Source: Flavobacteriales bacterium (GTDB taxonomy: Bacteria; Bacteroidota; Bacteroidia; UBA10329). Taken from it: DNA of 53,793 nt. Below, piece by piece: positions 17,449-25,781 of this stretch. A program made the translations under genes and the position numbers. The DNA lies in assembly GCA_021741075.1 (NCBI GenBank), contig JAIOYO010000022.1, positions 1-53,793 of the forward strand, written 5' to 3'. The notes under the pieces are model-generated. The model was not told the origin of the DNA. It searched no databases and saw only the letters and a program-made list of their open reading frames with translations. Positions within the stretch are counted from its first letter, which is position 1. Each line of letters opens with the position of its first letter.

Positions 17449-17730
17449 TTTCATTCCCTTTTGCATGTTCACCAATGCAATGACAAAAACGGTGTTCTTG
17501 GGTTCATCGATCTTGAAGATCACCTTGTAACCTTTGAAAACCATGTCGCGATAGCGGTCGTCATCATAATATATTGAACGTCTGTTGGCATAAGGATTAT
17601 CACCAAGTTTAGAAATTTGCTTGAGAATGTTAACCTTGAACTTTCTTGCGGCCTCAGGTTTATCTTGGGCTATAAAATCAGTTTGGTCTTTAAGGTCATC
17701 CTTGAAAGGGGCGAGTAACTCAACTTTCAT
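17446..17730 (-). CDS. RelE/ParE-superfamily toxin
   Basis: A 94-residue basic protein with the RelE/ParE fold pattern: MKVELLAPFKDDLKDQTDFI, the helical pair KPEAARKFKVNILKQISKLG, NPYANRRSIYYDDDRYRDMV and the closing strands GYKVIFKIDEPKNTVFVIAL. Toxins of this superfamily either cut mRNA on the ribosome or poison gyrase; which one cannot be told here. It overlaps the upstream antitoxin by 11 bp, the usual antitoxin-first order. Its stop codon lies at the junction with the copied icmF tail, so its natural C-terminus could have been trimmed or extended when the module joined this locus. Confidence 0.82.
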   Translation of the reverse strand: MKVELLAPFKDDLKDQTDFIAQDKPEAARKFKVNILKQISKLGDNPYANRRSIYYDDDRYRDMVFKGYKVIFKIDEPKNTVFVIALVNMQKGMK

Positions 17731-17953
17731 ACTTGCGAATGGTCTCTTCTAAGATCGCATCAACTTCCTCTATTGAATAGGTCTTAACCTCTCCTTTCTC
17801 AAGCTGGGCAGCACGTTCATGCAACATTTTCCTTGTTTGCAAAAACGCCTCGTCCTCTTCAATTACTTCCAATTCGTCAGCATCAAACTGACCAAGAATT
17901 TTTAAGACTTTGCTCAAAATCTTATCACTCACACGAAGTTTTACCGTTGCCAT
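17720..17953 (-). CDS. Antitoxin of the RelE/ParE-type pair
   Basis: A 77-residue acidic protein immediately upstream of and overlapping the toxin. The N-terminus (MATVKLRVSDKILSKVLKIL) could be a short DNA-binding or dimerisation segment. The C-terminus (KGEVKTYSIEEVDAILEETI) is the amphipathic toxin-wrapping region seen in many Bacteroidota antitoxins of RelE-like toxins. It probably autoregulates the pair. Its promoter would have to lie in the roughly 100 bp between it and the icmF stop, a stretch filled by a partial icmF tail and a palindromic repeat. Confidence 0.72.
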   Translation of the reverse strand: MATVKLRVSDKILSKVLKILGQFDADELEVIEEDEAFLQTRKMLHERAAQLEKGEVKTYSIEEVDAILEETIRKYES

Positions 17954-17991
17954 AACTAATCTGCTTTATTCAAAGTTAACGATAATCCGAA

Positions 17992-18014
17992 TTACATATT
18001 CCTCCTATACTGTC
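17992..18014 (-). repeat. Partial icmF tail (last 7 codons) forming a 21-bp direct repeat around the toxin-antitoxin pair
   Basis: Minus strand: GACAGTATAGGAGGAATATG followed by TAA. The 21 bp at 17994-18014 are identical to 17365-17385 in the larger icmF-tail copy and differ from the resident icmF end (18055 onward). The two copies are in direct orientation, 629 bp apart, and bracket the antitoxin and toxin genes exactly. Confidence 0.85.
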
Positions 18015-18016
18015 AC

Positions 18017-18040
18017 TGACCCTTCGACAAGCTCAGGGTT
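18017..18040. repeat. Palindromic intergenic repeat (CCCTTCGACAAGCTCAGGG family)
   Basis: TGACCCTTCGACAAGCTCAGGGT-type palindrome just downstream of the icmF stop codon. Stem CCCT-(T)-CGA / AGCT-CAGGG is imperfect but clear. It belongs to the same general class of short palindromes found elsewhere in the window and may also act as icmF's 3' hairpin. Confidence 0.6.
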
Positions 18041-18054
18041 GTCGGACAATTTCA

Positions 18055-21000
18055 TTACATGTTTCTTCGGTATTGTCCTCCAACCTCAAACAGGGCATCG
18101 GTGATCTGTCCAAGCGAGCAATGCTTGGTGGCTTCCATCAACTCGGCAAACATGTTGGCGTTCTGGATGGCTGCATGTTGCAGTTGGTTCAAAGCAGCTT
18201 CTGCCTTTTCTGCCTTTGCTTGGTGGAGGTTCTCCAGCATCGTAATCTGATACTGCTTTTCGTCTTTCGTAGCACGGATCACCTCTTTGGGCAGAATGGT
18301 CGGAGAACCCTTGCTGCTAAGGAAAGTGTTCACCCCAATGATCGGGAATTCGCCCGTGTGTTTCAGCGTTTCGTAGTACAGACTTTCCTCTTGAATTTTG
18401 CTGCGCTGGTACATGGTTTCCATCGCGCCCAGCACGCCACCGCGCTCCGTCAGGCGGTCAAATTCCATCAGCACGGCCTCTTCCACAAGGTCGGTCAGTT
18501 CTTCGATAATGAACGCGCCTTGTATCGGGTTTTCGTTCTTGGCAAGTCCTAATTCCTTGTTGATGATAAGCTGAATGGCCATGGCTCTACGCACGCTTTC
18601 CTCGGTAGGCGTGGTAATGGCCTCGTCATAAGCGTTGGTGTGCAGCGAATTGCAGTTGTCGTAAATGGCATAAAGTGCTTGCAGCGAAGTACGTATGTCG
18701 TTGAAATCAATCTCCTGCGCGTGCAAACTGCGACCGCTAGTTTGAATGTGATACTTAAGCATTTGCGCCCGTGGGTCGGCACCGTATTTCTGCTTCATGG
18801 CCTTGGCCCAAATTCTTCGCGCCACGCGGCCTATGACCGCATATTCAGGGTCGATGCCGTTGCTGAAGAAGAAGCTGAGGTTCGGCCCGAATTCGTTTAC
18901 ATCCATGCCGCGGCTCAGGTAATATTCCACGAAGGTGAAACCGTTGGCGAGGGTGAAAGCCAACTGCGAAATAGGATTGGCTCCGGCCTCCGCAATGTGG
19001 TAGCCCGAAATAGAAACGGAGTAGAAATTCCGCACGTTCTTGTCGATGAAATACTGTTGCACATCACCCATCAATCGCAGCGCGAATTCCGTGCTGAAAA
19101 TACAGGTGTTCTGTGCTTGATCTTCCTTCAGAATATCCGCCTGAACGGTACCGCGCACTTTGCTTAATGCGTCTGCTTTTATCTTGGCATACACATCGGC
19201 AGGAAGGACTTCATCGCCTGTCATTCCAAGCAGCATCAACCCAAGACCGTTGTTTCCTTCAGGCAGTTCGCCTTGGTAAGCAGGGCGCGCAATTCCTTTC
19301 TTATCGAATTTCTCTTTCTTGACCTTTTCAACTTCCTTTTCGAGGCCGTTCTCAAGGATATACTTTTCACATTCCTGATCGATACACGCATTCATGAAGA
19401 AGCCAAGCAACATGGGAGCAGGACCGTTGATGGTCATGGAGACCGAGGTCATCGGATTTGTCAGATCAAAGCCAGAATAGAGTTTCTTGGCGTCATCCAA
19501 ACAGCAAATGCTTACACCTGAGTTTCCGACTTTTCCGTAGATGTCTGGGCGATGACCTGGGTCGTTTCCATAAAGCGTTACGCTATCGAAAGCTGTGCTC
19601 AATCGCTTCGCAGGCAATCCCATCGAAACGTAGTGGAAACGCCTGTTGGTACGCTCTGGGCCACCTTCTCCAGCAAACATCCGTGCTGGGTCTTCGCCTT
19701 CTCGTTTAAACGGATAAATACCAGCCGTGTACGGGAATTCACCCGGAACATTCTCCTGTAAGATCCAACGTAGTAAATCGCCCCAGTTCCTGTATTTCGG
19801 AGTGGCAACCTTCGGGATTTGAAGGTGGCTCAGACTTTCCGTGTGCGTCTTGATCTTAATCTCTTTGTCGCGCACTTTGAAGATGTAGAACTCATCCTTG
19901 TAACGCTGCGCTTGTTCTGGCCAGCCTTCAATGATCAGCCAGTTGCGCGGGTCGAGGTCCAATTTCACACGGTCGAATTCCGCTTCCAACACTTTCTTTA
20001 TTTCTGTGTCAGAAATCGTTTCAATCGTACGATGAATAGAGTAGAGCTTATCCGCAGTCTCCGCCTGTTCCTTCGCCCATTTATCATACGCGCGGTTGTT
20101 CTCCGCAATCTCCGACAGGTAGCGCGTTCTGCTCGGTGGAATCACGAACACCTTCTCACTCATCTCATCCGTAATCTGGAACGTTGAGTTCAGATCTGCG
20201 CCTGTTTTCTTAACCACCTCATCCATGATCGCCTTGTAAAGCGAATTGGTTCCGGGGTCATTGAATTGACTGGCAATAGTTCCGTAAACAGGAACATCTT
20301 CATCCTTCATATCCCACAACTGGCGGTTTCGCTTGTACTGCTTCTTCACATCGCGAATGGCATCCAGCGCCCCGCGTTTGTCAAACTTGTTGATGGCAAC
20401 TACATCGGCAAAATCGAGCATGTCGATCTTCTCCAATTGCGTGGCTGCGCCAAACTCAGGTGTCATCACATACAACGAAACATCGCTGTGATCCATGATC
20501 TCCGTGTCGCTTTGTCCGATGCCCGAAGTCTCGAGAATAATGATGTCGTACTGAGCGGCTTTCAGAATATCAACCGCTTCCTGCACGTGTTTGCTCAATG
20601 CCAAATTGCTCTGGCGCGTAGCCAACGAACGCATGTAAACACGCGGATTACGGATGGAATTCATTCGAATTCTATCGCCCAAAAGCGCACCGCCCGTTTT
20701 CCGTTTCGATGGATCTACCGATACAATGGCAATCGTCTTCTCAGGAAAATCAACCAAGAACCTGCGCACCAATTCATCCACCATCGATGATTTTCCAGCG
20801 CCTCCTGTTCCTGTAATTCCGAGAACTGCCCCCCCGACCCCCCGAAGGGGGGAGGTGGCAGCTTCGATTAATTTTCGGTAATCCTTGTTAAATGTTTCCG
20901 TATCATTTTCAGCTAAGGATATCAATCGTGCAATCGTGTTCCAGTCTTTATTGCGCAGACTCTTCACAACTTCCTCCTCTTTGGGGAGGTCAGGAGGGGT

Positions 21001-21468
21001 TTTGATCCCCCCTTTGGGAAGGGCTGGGGATGGGTGGTCGCAACGCTCAATCATATCATTGATCATGCCCTGCAAACCCATCTCGCGACCATCATCCGGA
21101 CCATAAAGTCGGGTAATGCCGTAACCGTGTAATTCCTCCATTTCCGAAGGAAGAATGGTGCCGCCACCGCCACCAAAAATCTTAATCTGCGAAGCGCCTT
21201 TCTCCTTCAGCAGGTCAAACATGTACTTAAAATACTCGTTGTGCCCGCCTTGGTAGCTCGTCATCGCAATGGCCTGCGCATCCTCTTGAATGGCGCAATT
21301 CACCACTTCTTCCACGCTGCGGTCGTGACCCAAATGGATCACCTCAACGCCCGTGGCCTGAATGATCCTCCGCATGATATTGATGGCTGCATCGTGCCCG
21401 TCAAACAGACTGGCTGCGGTCACAATTCTGATCTTGTTCTTCGGTTTGTATGGCGCTACTTCCTTCAT
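18055..21468 (-). CDS. icmF: Fused isobutyryl-CoA mutase IcmF
   Basis: A 1137-residue B12-dependent mutase with a built-in GTPase chaperone. Start: ATG at 21468 (MKEVAPYK); the frame also has a TTG two codons earlier. Order: B12-binding domain (residues about 12-140; [11 protein letters not shown] with the cobalt-ligand His, and [10 protein letters not shown]), a linker, the MeaB-like G domain ([48 protein letters not shown]), then the acyl-CoA mutase barrel ([62 protein letters not shown]). It interconverts isobutyryl-CoA and n-butyryl-CoA and often also other short branched acyl-CoAs. The linker at residues about 143-168 and about 203-214 is encoded by palindromic repeats (see separate entries). 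The C-terminal 28 codons have extra copies downstream. Confidence 0.93.
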   Translation of the reverse strand: MKEVAPYKPKNKIRIVTAASLFDGHDAAINIMRRIIQATGVEVIHLGHDRSVEEVVNCAIQEDAQAIAMTSYQGGHNEYFKYMFDLLKEKGASQIKIFGGGGGTILPSEMEELHGYGITRLYGPDDGREMGLQGMINDMIERCDHPSPALPKGGIKTPPDLPKEEEVVKSLRNKDWNTIARLISLAENDTETFNKDYRKLIEAATSPLRGVGGAVLGITGTGGAGKSSMVDELVRRFLVDFPEKTIAIVSVDPSKRKTGGALLGDRIRMNSIRNPRVYMRSLATRQSNLALSKHVQEAVDILKAAQYDIIILETSGIGQSDTEIMDHSDVSLYVMTPEFGAATQLEKIDMLDFADVVAINKFDKRGALDAIRDVKKQYKRNRQLWDMKDEDVPVYGTIASQFNDPGTNSLYKAIMDEVVKKTGADLNSTFQITDEMSEKVFVIPPSRTRYLSEIAENNRAYDKWAKEQAETADKLYSIHRTIETISDTEIKKVLEAEFDRVKLDLDPRNWLIIEGWPEQAQRYKDEFYIFKVRDKEIKIKTHTESLSHLQIPKVATPKYRNWGDLLRWILQENVPGEFPYTAGIYPFKREGEDPARMFAGEGGPERTNRRFHYVSMGLPAKRLSTAFDSVTLYGNDPGHRPDIYGKVGNSGVSICCLDDAKKLYSGFDLTNPMTSVSMTINGPAPMLLGFFMNACIDQECEKYILENGLEKEVEKVKKEKFDKKGIARPAYQGELPEGNNGLGLMLLGMTGDEVLPADVYAKIKADALSKVRGTVQADILKEDQAQNTCIFSTEFALRLMGDVQQYFIDKNVRNFYSVSISGYHIAEAGANPISQLAFTLANGFTFVEYYLSRGMDVNEFGPNLSFFFSNGIDPEYAVIGRVARRIWAKAMKQKYGADPRAQMLKYHIQTSGRSLHAQEIDFNDIRTSLQALYAIYDNCNSLHTNAYDEAITTPTEESVRRAMAIQLIINKELGLAKNENPIQGAFIIEELTDLVEEAVLMEFDRLTERGGVLGAMETMYQRSKIQEESLYYETLKHTGEFPIIGVNTFLSSKGSPTILPKEVIRATKDEKQYQITMLENLHQAKAEKAEAALNQLQHAAIQNANMFAELMEATKHCSLGQITDALFEVGGQYRRNM
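20827..20860. repeat. Palindromic repeat inside icmF (unit 2)
   Basis: CCCCCCGACCCCCCGAAGGG followed by GGGAGG: a stem of C runs against G runs around a CGAA loop, in frame within icmF, where it encodes [10 protein letters not shown] just before the G-domain P-loop. It resembles the CCCCTCTC-hairpin family seen between genes at 36.2, 39.6 and 53.3 kb. Confidence 0.7.
20966..21041. repeat. Palindromic repeat pair inside icmF (unit 1)
   Basis: On the coding strand it reads CACCCATCCCCAGCCCTTCC plus a hairpin partner, then ACCCCTCCTGACCTCCCCAA plus a GAGGAGG partner. These two halves match the paired phrases 'caccccagcccctc' and 'acccctgacccctc' of the intergenic elements at 53.3-53.8 kb. In icmF it encodes a Pro-rich segment, [20 protein letters not shown], in the linker between the B12 and G domains. 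Confidence 0.75.
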
Positions 21469-21531
21469 CTTCAATTCTTATTTCGCGAATTTACGATTTC
21501 GGTTCGGCCTTGTCTTGTTCGAATTCGGGTA

Positions 21532-21560
21532 TTGAATTCAGCTTCAAATCCACACCTTTG
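21532..21560 (+). promoter_or_regulatory. Probable mazG promoter
   Basis: TTG at 21532-21534 and CACCTTTG at 21553-21560 fit the Bacteroidota -33 (TTG) and -7 (TAnnTTTG, one mismatch) boxes with an 18-bp spacer. The mazG ATG follows 16 bp after the box. Confidence 0.4.
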
Positions 21561-21576
21561 CACAAAGCAGAAAACG

Positions 21577-22347
21577 ATGGACAGAAGACTGGAGCAATTT
21601 GAGCGTTTGTTGAATATCATGGACGAACTGCGAGAGAAATGTCCGTGGGATAAGAAGCAGACCTTGGAAAGCCTTCGCCATCTGACCATTGAGGAAACCT
21701 ACGAATTGGCAGATGCCATCCTTGACAACGACCTTGAAGAGATCAAGAAGGAGTTGGGCGATATTCTGCTTCATATTGTGTTTTACGCCAAGATTGGTTC
21801 CGAGCAAAACGCGTTCGATATGGGCGATGTGGCGGAGGGAATTTGCGAGAAGTTGATTTCGCGCCATCCTCACATTTATGGAGATGTGCAGGTAGCCAAT
21901 GAAGAAGAAGTGAAACAGAACTGGGAGAAATTGAAGTTGAAGGAGGGCAAAACTTCCGTGTTGGAAGGTGTGCCGAGGTCACTTCCTGCCATGGTAAAGG
22001 CCACACGGATTCAGGATAAGGCGAGGGGAGTGGGCTTCGATTGGGACAATCAGGAACAGGTTTGGGATAAAGTAAAAGAGGAATTGGGCGAACTAAAGGA
22101 GGAGATTGACAAGGGAGCGAACCACAAAGACATTGAGAACGAATTTGGAGATGTGCTATTCTCCATGATCAATTACGCTCGCTTTATTAATGTGGACCCC
22201 GAAATGGCCTTGGAGCGCACCAACAAGAAATTCATCAAGCGTTTTCAGTACTTGGAATCTCAATCCAAAAAGGACGGAAAAGACATCTCAGAAATGACCT
22301 TGGTGGAGATGGACGAATACTGGAATGCAGCTAAGAAGCTGAAGTAA
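21577..22347 (+). CDS. mazG: Nucleoside triphosphate pyrophosphohydrolase MazG
   Basis: A 256-residue protein with two MazG domains, as in the E. coli-type enzyme. First: LRHLTIEETYELADAI and ELGDILLHIVFYAKIG (the EExxE and ExxD metal sites). Second: KEELGELKEEID and NEFGDVLFSMINYARF. Also seen is the diagnostic RLLNIMDELREKCPWDKKQT opening and LEGVPRSLPAMVKATRIQDK between domains. It hydrolyses NTPs and dNTPs to monophosphates, a housekeeping and stress role. The ATG at 21577 is chosen; the longer frame upstream is antisense to icmF and begins long before the family start. It is divergent from icmF. Confidence 0.9.
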   Translation: MDRRLEQFERLLNIMDELREKCPWDKKQTLESLRHLTIEETYELADAILDNDLEEIKKELGDILLHIVFYAKIGSEQNAFDMGDVAEGICEKLISRHPHIYGDVQVANEEEVKQNWEKLKLKEGKTSVLEGVPRSLPAMVKATRIQDKARGVGFDWDNQEQVWDKVKEELGELKEEIDKGANHKDIENEFGDVLFSMINYARFINVDPEMALERTNKKFIKRFQYLESQSKKDGKDISEMTLVEMDEYWNAAKKLK

Positions 22348-22353
22348 TCACGT

Positions 22354-23466
22354 TTATAATTTAAAAAGCAGCGATTTCTGACCTCCTTCAAAGGACATTC
22401 GAATCACATACAAGCCACTTTTCTTCTCGAACTCGGAGGCACTCAACACGTTTATTGAACTACCAGATTGAATCAATTTTCCATCGGTATTGAACAATTG
22501 CCAGTTACACGGTTGATTTGTTGGGAGCGTGAATTCAACCAAGTTTAAATCCGAATCATAAACTGGTTTTACATCAATCGTTGCCGTTTTATTTACAACC
22601 GAAACAAAAACAGCTGGGTCAATCCGATACATCTTTCCGCCCATTCCGAACGATTGCTCGTCTGTTACATACAAGAATCCATTTCTGAAGCAAATCCCTT
22701 CTTTCTGAGAAAATACACTCAGCGTAAGCTCAGAAACATCTCCACCGAAGAAATCTGAACCTGAGAAATTGCTGAAAAGCCATATTCTATCAGAGGTGAG
22801 CAATGCCATTTGGCTTCCATCTTCCGAAATATCTGCAGATGTTATGGAGAAAACATAACTGGTATGACCCACGGCTACACTATCTACCAGCGTGGCAACA
22901 TACGTTCCGCCCACTTCTGGAAGCGTGTAATGTTTGCTGTATCCAACCGCTGGATTCGAACGGTCCTTGCTGAATAAATGCAGCTGATTCTGATAATGAA
23001 ACATCGCCTCCATGTCGAAATTGCCGTAGGTGCCAGTAGGAGGAAAACTGTTCTGATCTGGATAGGTAAAGTTGATGGTGTCCGTCACATAGGTAATTCC
23101 GGTGCAGGTATCAATGCTTGGAATTTTAACGATGCGTAAATCGGTTCTGGTTAAGGCATTATTTCCAAAATTTCCGATGTAAAGATTGCCTTCATCGTCT
23201 TTCGTAATGTCTTCCCAGTCGTTATTAAAATCGCCAATAACAGTAATAAGTCGTTGGGTGGCTCCTGTTGTGTCAATACAAAAAAGCTCTGCTGGATGAC
23301 TGCTATCGTTATGGGTCCAAAACCAATTGTTGGGTCCGTTTTCAAGACCTGATGTTTCTAAAACCTCGTTCGGAAGCGTGCATAATTCCGTGATGACCGG
23401 GGTTTGGGCAAAACTGAAATTCAATGAAAAGGCGAGTAGCCAACTTGTTGAGCGAAATTTGTTCAT
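22354..23466 (-). CDS. Secreted beta-propeller protein with probable T9SS tail
   Basis: A 370-residue protein starting at ATG 23466 with signal peptide MNKFRSTSWLLAFSLNFSFA. The body has propeller-like repeats: FWTHNDSSHPAELFCIDTTG, DWEDITKDDEGNLYIGNFGN, NFDMEAMFHYQNQLHLFSKD and SQMALLTSDRIWLFSNF. This pattern recalls phytase-like or SdiA-regulated-type propellers. The last 80 residues (VEFTLPTNQPCNWQLFNTDG, then KKSGLYVIRMSFEGGQKSLL) look like a shortened T9SS sorting domain without a strict YPNP motif. Function unknown. It is the next gene after peroxiredoxin on the same strand but is separated from it by a strong terminator. Confidence 0.65.
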   Translation of the reverse strand: MNKFRSTSWLLAFSLNFSFAQTPVITELCTLPNEVLETSGLENGPNNWFWTHNDSSHPAELFCIDTTGATQRLITVIGDFNNDWEDITKDDEGNLYIGNFGNNALTRTDLRIVKIPSIDTCTGITYVTDTINFTYPDQNSFPPTGTYGNFDMEAMFHYQNQLHLFSKDRSNPAVGYSKHYTLPEVGGTYVATLVDSVAVGHTSYVFSITSADISEDGSQMALLTSDRIWLFSNFSGSDFFGGDVSELTLSVFSQKEGICFRNGFLYVTDEQSFGMGGKMYRIDPAVFVSVVNKTATIDVKPVYDSDLNLVEFTLPTNQPCNWQLFNTDGKLIQSGSSINVLSASEFEKKSGLYVIRMSFEGGQKSLLFKL

Positions 23467-23490
23467 AAACCGCAATTTAGACTAAATAAA

Positions 23491-23520
23491 AACCCCGCTC
23501 CGAAATCTCGGAACGGGGTT
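23491..23520 (-). terminator. Intrinsic terminator of the peroxiredoxin gene
   Basis: On the minus strand AACCCCGTTCCGA / TCGGAGCGGGGTT forms a 13-bp stem with one mismatch and a 4-nt loop, followed by TTTATTT. Position is 21 bp after the peroxiredoxin stop and ahead of the propeller gene. This is the clearest intrinsic terminator in the window. Confidence 0.85.
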
Positions 23521-23540
23521 CTAAAATCAATAATCTCAGC

Positions 23541-24173
23541 TTAGTTTGAAGCCAAATAGCTTGCAACACCTTCGTGTGTAGCTTTCATTCCAGCAGAACC
23601 TTTTACCCAGTTTGCAGGACAAACTTCGCCATTCTCTTCAAAGAAAGTAAGGGCATCTACCATTCTCAACGCCTCATCAACGTTTCTTCCCAATGGAAGG
23701 TCGTTTACCAACGCATGACGTACTGTTCCTTCTTTGTCAATCAAGAACAAACCACGGTAAGCAATCATCGGGCCTGTAGCCATCAAATTGCCTTCCTCAT
23801 CCATATCGTAATCTCCAAAAAGAACACCGTAGTTCGCAGAAATACACTTCGAAGTATCTGCAACAATTGGGTACTTCACTCCCTTAATACCACCGGCAGC
23901 TTTGTCCATTTGCAACCATCCCCAGTGCGTTTCTTCCGTATCGGTAGAACAAGCTACTACTGCCGTGTTTCTAGCCTCAAATTCTGCCAATTTCTCCTGA
24001 AAAGCATGAAGCTCGGATGGGCAAACAAACGTAAAATCTTTTGGGTAAAAGAAGAAAACCACGTTCTTCTTTCCAATGTACTGCTCTAGCGAAAAATCCG
24101 CATCAACAGTTCCACCATTCACTACTGCAGCCGCCTTAAAAAACGGTGCTTTTTGTCCTACTAATGTTGACAT
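23541..24173 (-). CDS. Typical 2-Cys peroxiredoxin (AhpC/TSA family)
   Basis: A 210-residue thiol peroxidase. The peroxidatic Cys51 lies in FYPKDFTFVCPSELHAF and the resolving Cys185 in EVCPANWVKG, the arrangement of typical 2-Cys enzymes that form obligate dimers. The C-terminal tail is long enough to carry a YF-type overoxidation helix, but no YF motif is seen (it ends ASYLASN). It reduces hydrogen and organic peroxides at the expense of thioredoxin or AhpF; neither is adjacent. It has its own promoter and terminator, so it is a single-gene unit. Confidence 0.93.
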   Translation of the reverse strand: MSTLVGQKAPFFKAAAVVNGGTVDADFSLEQYIGKKNVVFFFYPKDFTFVCPSELHAFQEKLAEFEARNTAVVACSTDTEETHWGWLQMDKAAGGIKGVKYPIVADTSKCISANYGVLFGDYDMDEEGNLMATGPMIAYRGLFLIDKEGTVRHALVNDLPLGRNVDEALRMVDALTFFEENGEVCPANWVKGSAGMKATHEGVASYLASN

Positions 24174-24211
24174 TTTATTCTATGATTTAAGTTAAAATTC
24201 GTTTCGTGCCG

Positions 24212-24219
24212 CAAAGGTA
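24212..24219 (-). promoter_or_regulatory. -7 box of the peroxiredoxin promoter
   Basis: On the minus strand TACCTTTG, an exact match to TAnnTTTG, lies 38 bp before the ATG. No clear TTG -33 element is seen at the right distance; upstream is TTTAAAG. A 15-20-bp A/T-rich leader follows. Confidence 0.5.
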
Positions 24220-24294
24220 ACAGATAGCTTTAAAGGATGTTCTACGATTGGAACAATTGATTCTAACAGAACATCAATTACCTAGAAATAGGTA

Positions 24295-24987
24295 TCAGAC
24301 AGCCAAGTACGCAATCACAAATCCGATAAGAATGGAAACGAACTTGGTGAGGTTGAAAGCATGGCCTTTGTCTGTTTCAAAAATGATGGTAGTGGCAATG
24401 TGTAGGAAAATCCCAACAATTAACGCTTGAATTGCTCCTTGAAATGAGACTGCATGAACAATTTGATCTTCCAAAAAATAGGTGATAACTCCGCCCAGCG
24501 GTGCCATGGCAGCAAAACCTGCCATGCCCATAGCGCCTTTCAAAGTAGAATAACCTGCACCCCGCATTACCGTGCCCAAAATGAACGCAACTGGAACGTT
24601 ATGGATGATGATGCCGGCTAAAAGGGAATGATGTTCATGAGCATGTTCGCCACCAAATGGGAGACCTTCGAGCAATGAATGCAAGCCAAGACCAAACAAA
24701 AGTGCAAATGGCAATTGATTTCCAGGTAAGGCATGTGCATGTCCATGCTCCATTCCTTTCGATAATACTTCGAGGACAATCTGAATCATGAAGCCAATTA
24801 AGACCCAGATGCCAGCTTTGTGACCGATAGCTTCGTATGACTCGGGAAGTACGTGAAAGAAGCAAAGTCCCAACATAAAGGCACCACTGAAAGCCAGAAT
24901 TAGCTTCATTACTGGTTTCTGAATGTTGATTGCCCAAGCCAACATGCCGCTTATGAATGCTCCGAAGAACAAAAAAATCATCTCCAT
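24295..24987 (-). CDS. ZIP-family divalent metal transporter
   Basis: A 230-residue membrane protein with about eight predicted spans. Metal-site signatures: FHVLPESYEAIGHKAG, LHSLLEGLPFGGEHAHEHHS (a His-rich stretch next to the HxLxEG core) and IIIHNVPVAFILGTVMR (HNxPxAF in the next helix). These are the binuclear metal-site helices of ZIP transporters, which bring Zn2+, Fe2+ or similar ions into the cytoplasm. The acidic and His-rich loop MEHGHAHALPGNQ may bind metal before transport. Its ATG follows directly on the TAA of the upstream methyltransferase (TAAATG), so the two are translationally linked. Confidence 0.85.
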   Translation of the reverse strand: MEMIFLFFGAFISGMLAWAINIQKPVMKLILAFSGAFMLGLCFFHVLPESYEAIGHKAGIWVLIGFMIQIVLEVLSKGMEHGHAHALPGNQLPFALLFGLGLHSLLEGLPFGGEHAHEHHSLLAGIIIHNVPVAFILGTVMRGAGYSTLKGAMGMAGFAAMAPLGGVITYFLEDQIVHAVSFQGAIQALIVGIFLHIATTIIFETDKGHAFNLTKFVSILIGFVIAYLAV

Positions 24988-25728
24988 TTATCGTGTAATT
25001 TTCTGTGCAACTATAATTAATCGATTCGAAGTTTGTGGATTGAAAGGTTCTAGTTCGTAATTGCCGAAAGTACTCACCAGCTCCAAACCAGCCGTACTCA
25101 AATACACTTCAAAATCAGAAAGTTCTAACGCATCAACCTTCTCCTCAAAATCCAGTTCAACATCGCCATCAATTACGTGAATTCGTTTAATGATGACACC
25201 GTTTTCAACAGCTCGCGTAATCTCAAACCGAATGTTGTCGATGGTTTTCTCTTCGTGCGTCACCAAATTGGCTTTCACCTTGGTCGTATTCATAAAATCA
25301 AGCACAAATAATCCATTCGTCTTCAATGCATCCGCAACGGAAGAAATGGTCTGTTGGTCGTCCTGCTTATTATGGAAATATCCAAAACTGGTAAAGAGAT
25401 TGACCACCAAATCAAAGTATTCGTGCCAATACAACGAGCGCATATCGTGCTCAAAGAATTCCAGCCCATCTCGTTCTTCTAGTTTGGCCTCGGCAATGCT
25501 TTCTCCAGATAAATCGAGTCCAATTACTTCAAAACCTTTCTTTCTAAGGTGCAGCGAATGGCGACCTTTTCCGCAAGCAAGGTCCAAAGCGCGTGCGCCA
25601 TGCGGCAAAGCCAGATGAGAAACCAACTTGTTAACAAACGCTTCTGCTTCTTGCAGGTCTCTATCCTTGTAGAGGGTGTGGTAATACGGAGAATTGAACC
25701 AAGTGGCGAACCAGTCTTGCACGGGCAT
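24988..25728 (-). CDS. Class I SAM-dependent methyltransferase
   Basis: A 246-residue protein with a complete methyltransferase_25-type core: motif I ARALDLACGKGRHSLHLRKK, motif II VIGLDLSGESIAEAK, acidic motif III EFFEHDMRSL and motif IV DLVVNLFTSFGYF. The opening WFATWFNSPYYHTLYKDRD is typical of a widespread Bacteroidota methyltransferase of unknown substrate. The C-terminal half has a beta-rich insertion (VIDGDVELDFEEKVDALELS). It ends flush against the ZIP gene, but a shared pathway is not obvious. Confidence 0.75.
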   Translation of the reverse strand: MPVQDWFATWFNSPYYHTLYKDRDLQEAEAFVNKLVSHLALPHGARALDLACGKGRHSLHLRKKGFEVIGLDLSGESIAEAKLEERDGLEFFEHDMRSLYWHEYFDLVVNLFTSFGYFHNKQDDQQTISSVADALKTNGLFVLDFMNTTKVKANLVTHEEKTIDNIRFEITRAVENGVIIKRIHVIDGDVELDFEEKVDALELSDFEVYLSTAGLELVSTFGNYELEPFNPQTSNRLIIVAQKITR

Positions 25729-25781
25729 GAGTTATAGCTTCAAATTTATTGATTTGATTTTGGTGCGTTCAACAGCACATA

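Noticed and set aside
17446..17953. Chromosomal HigBA or Phd/Doc type for the TA pair
   Set aside because: Antitoxin-first order and the RelE/ParE fold do not fit HigBA; no Fic/Doc motif.
20266..20790. Long plus-strand frames antisense to icmF
   Set aside because: Antisense shadows of a high-confidence gene, favoured by its G/C-rich third positions.
21241..21576. N-terminal extension of mazG by 112 codons
   Set aside because: It runs antisense through the icmF start; the MazG family begins at the ATG at 21577 and a promoter-like box lies just before that.
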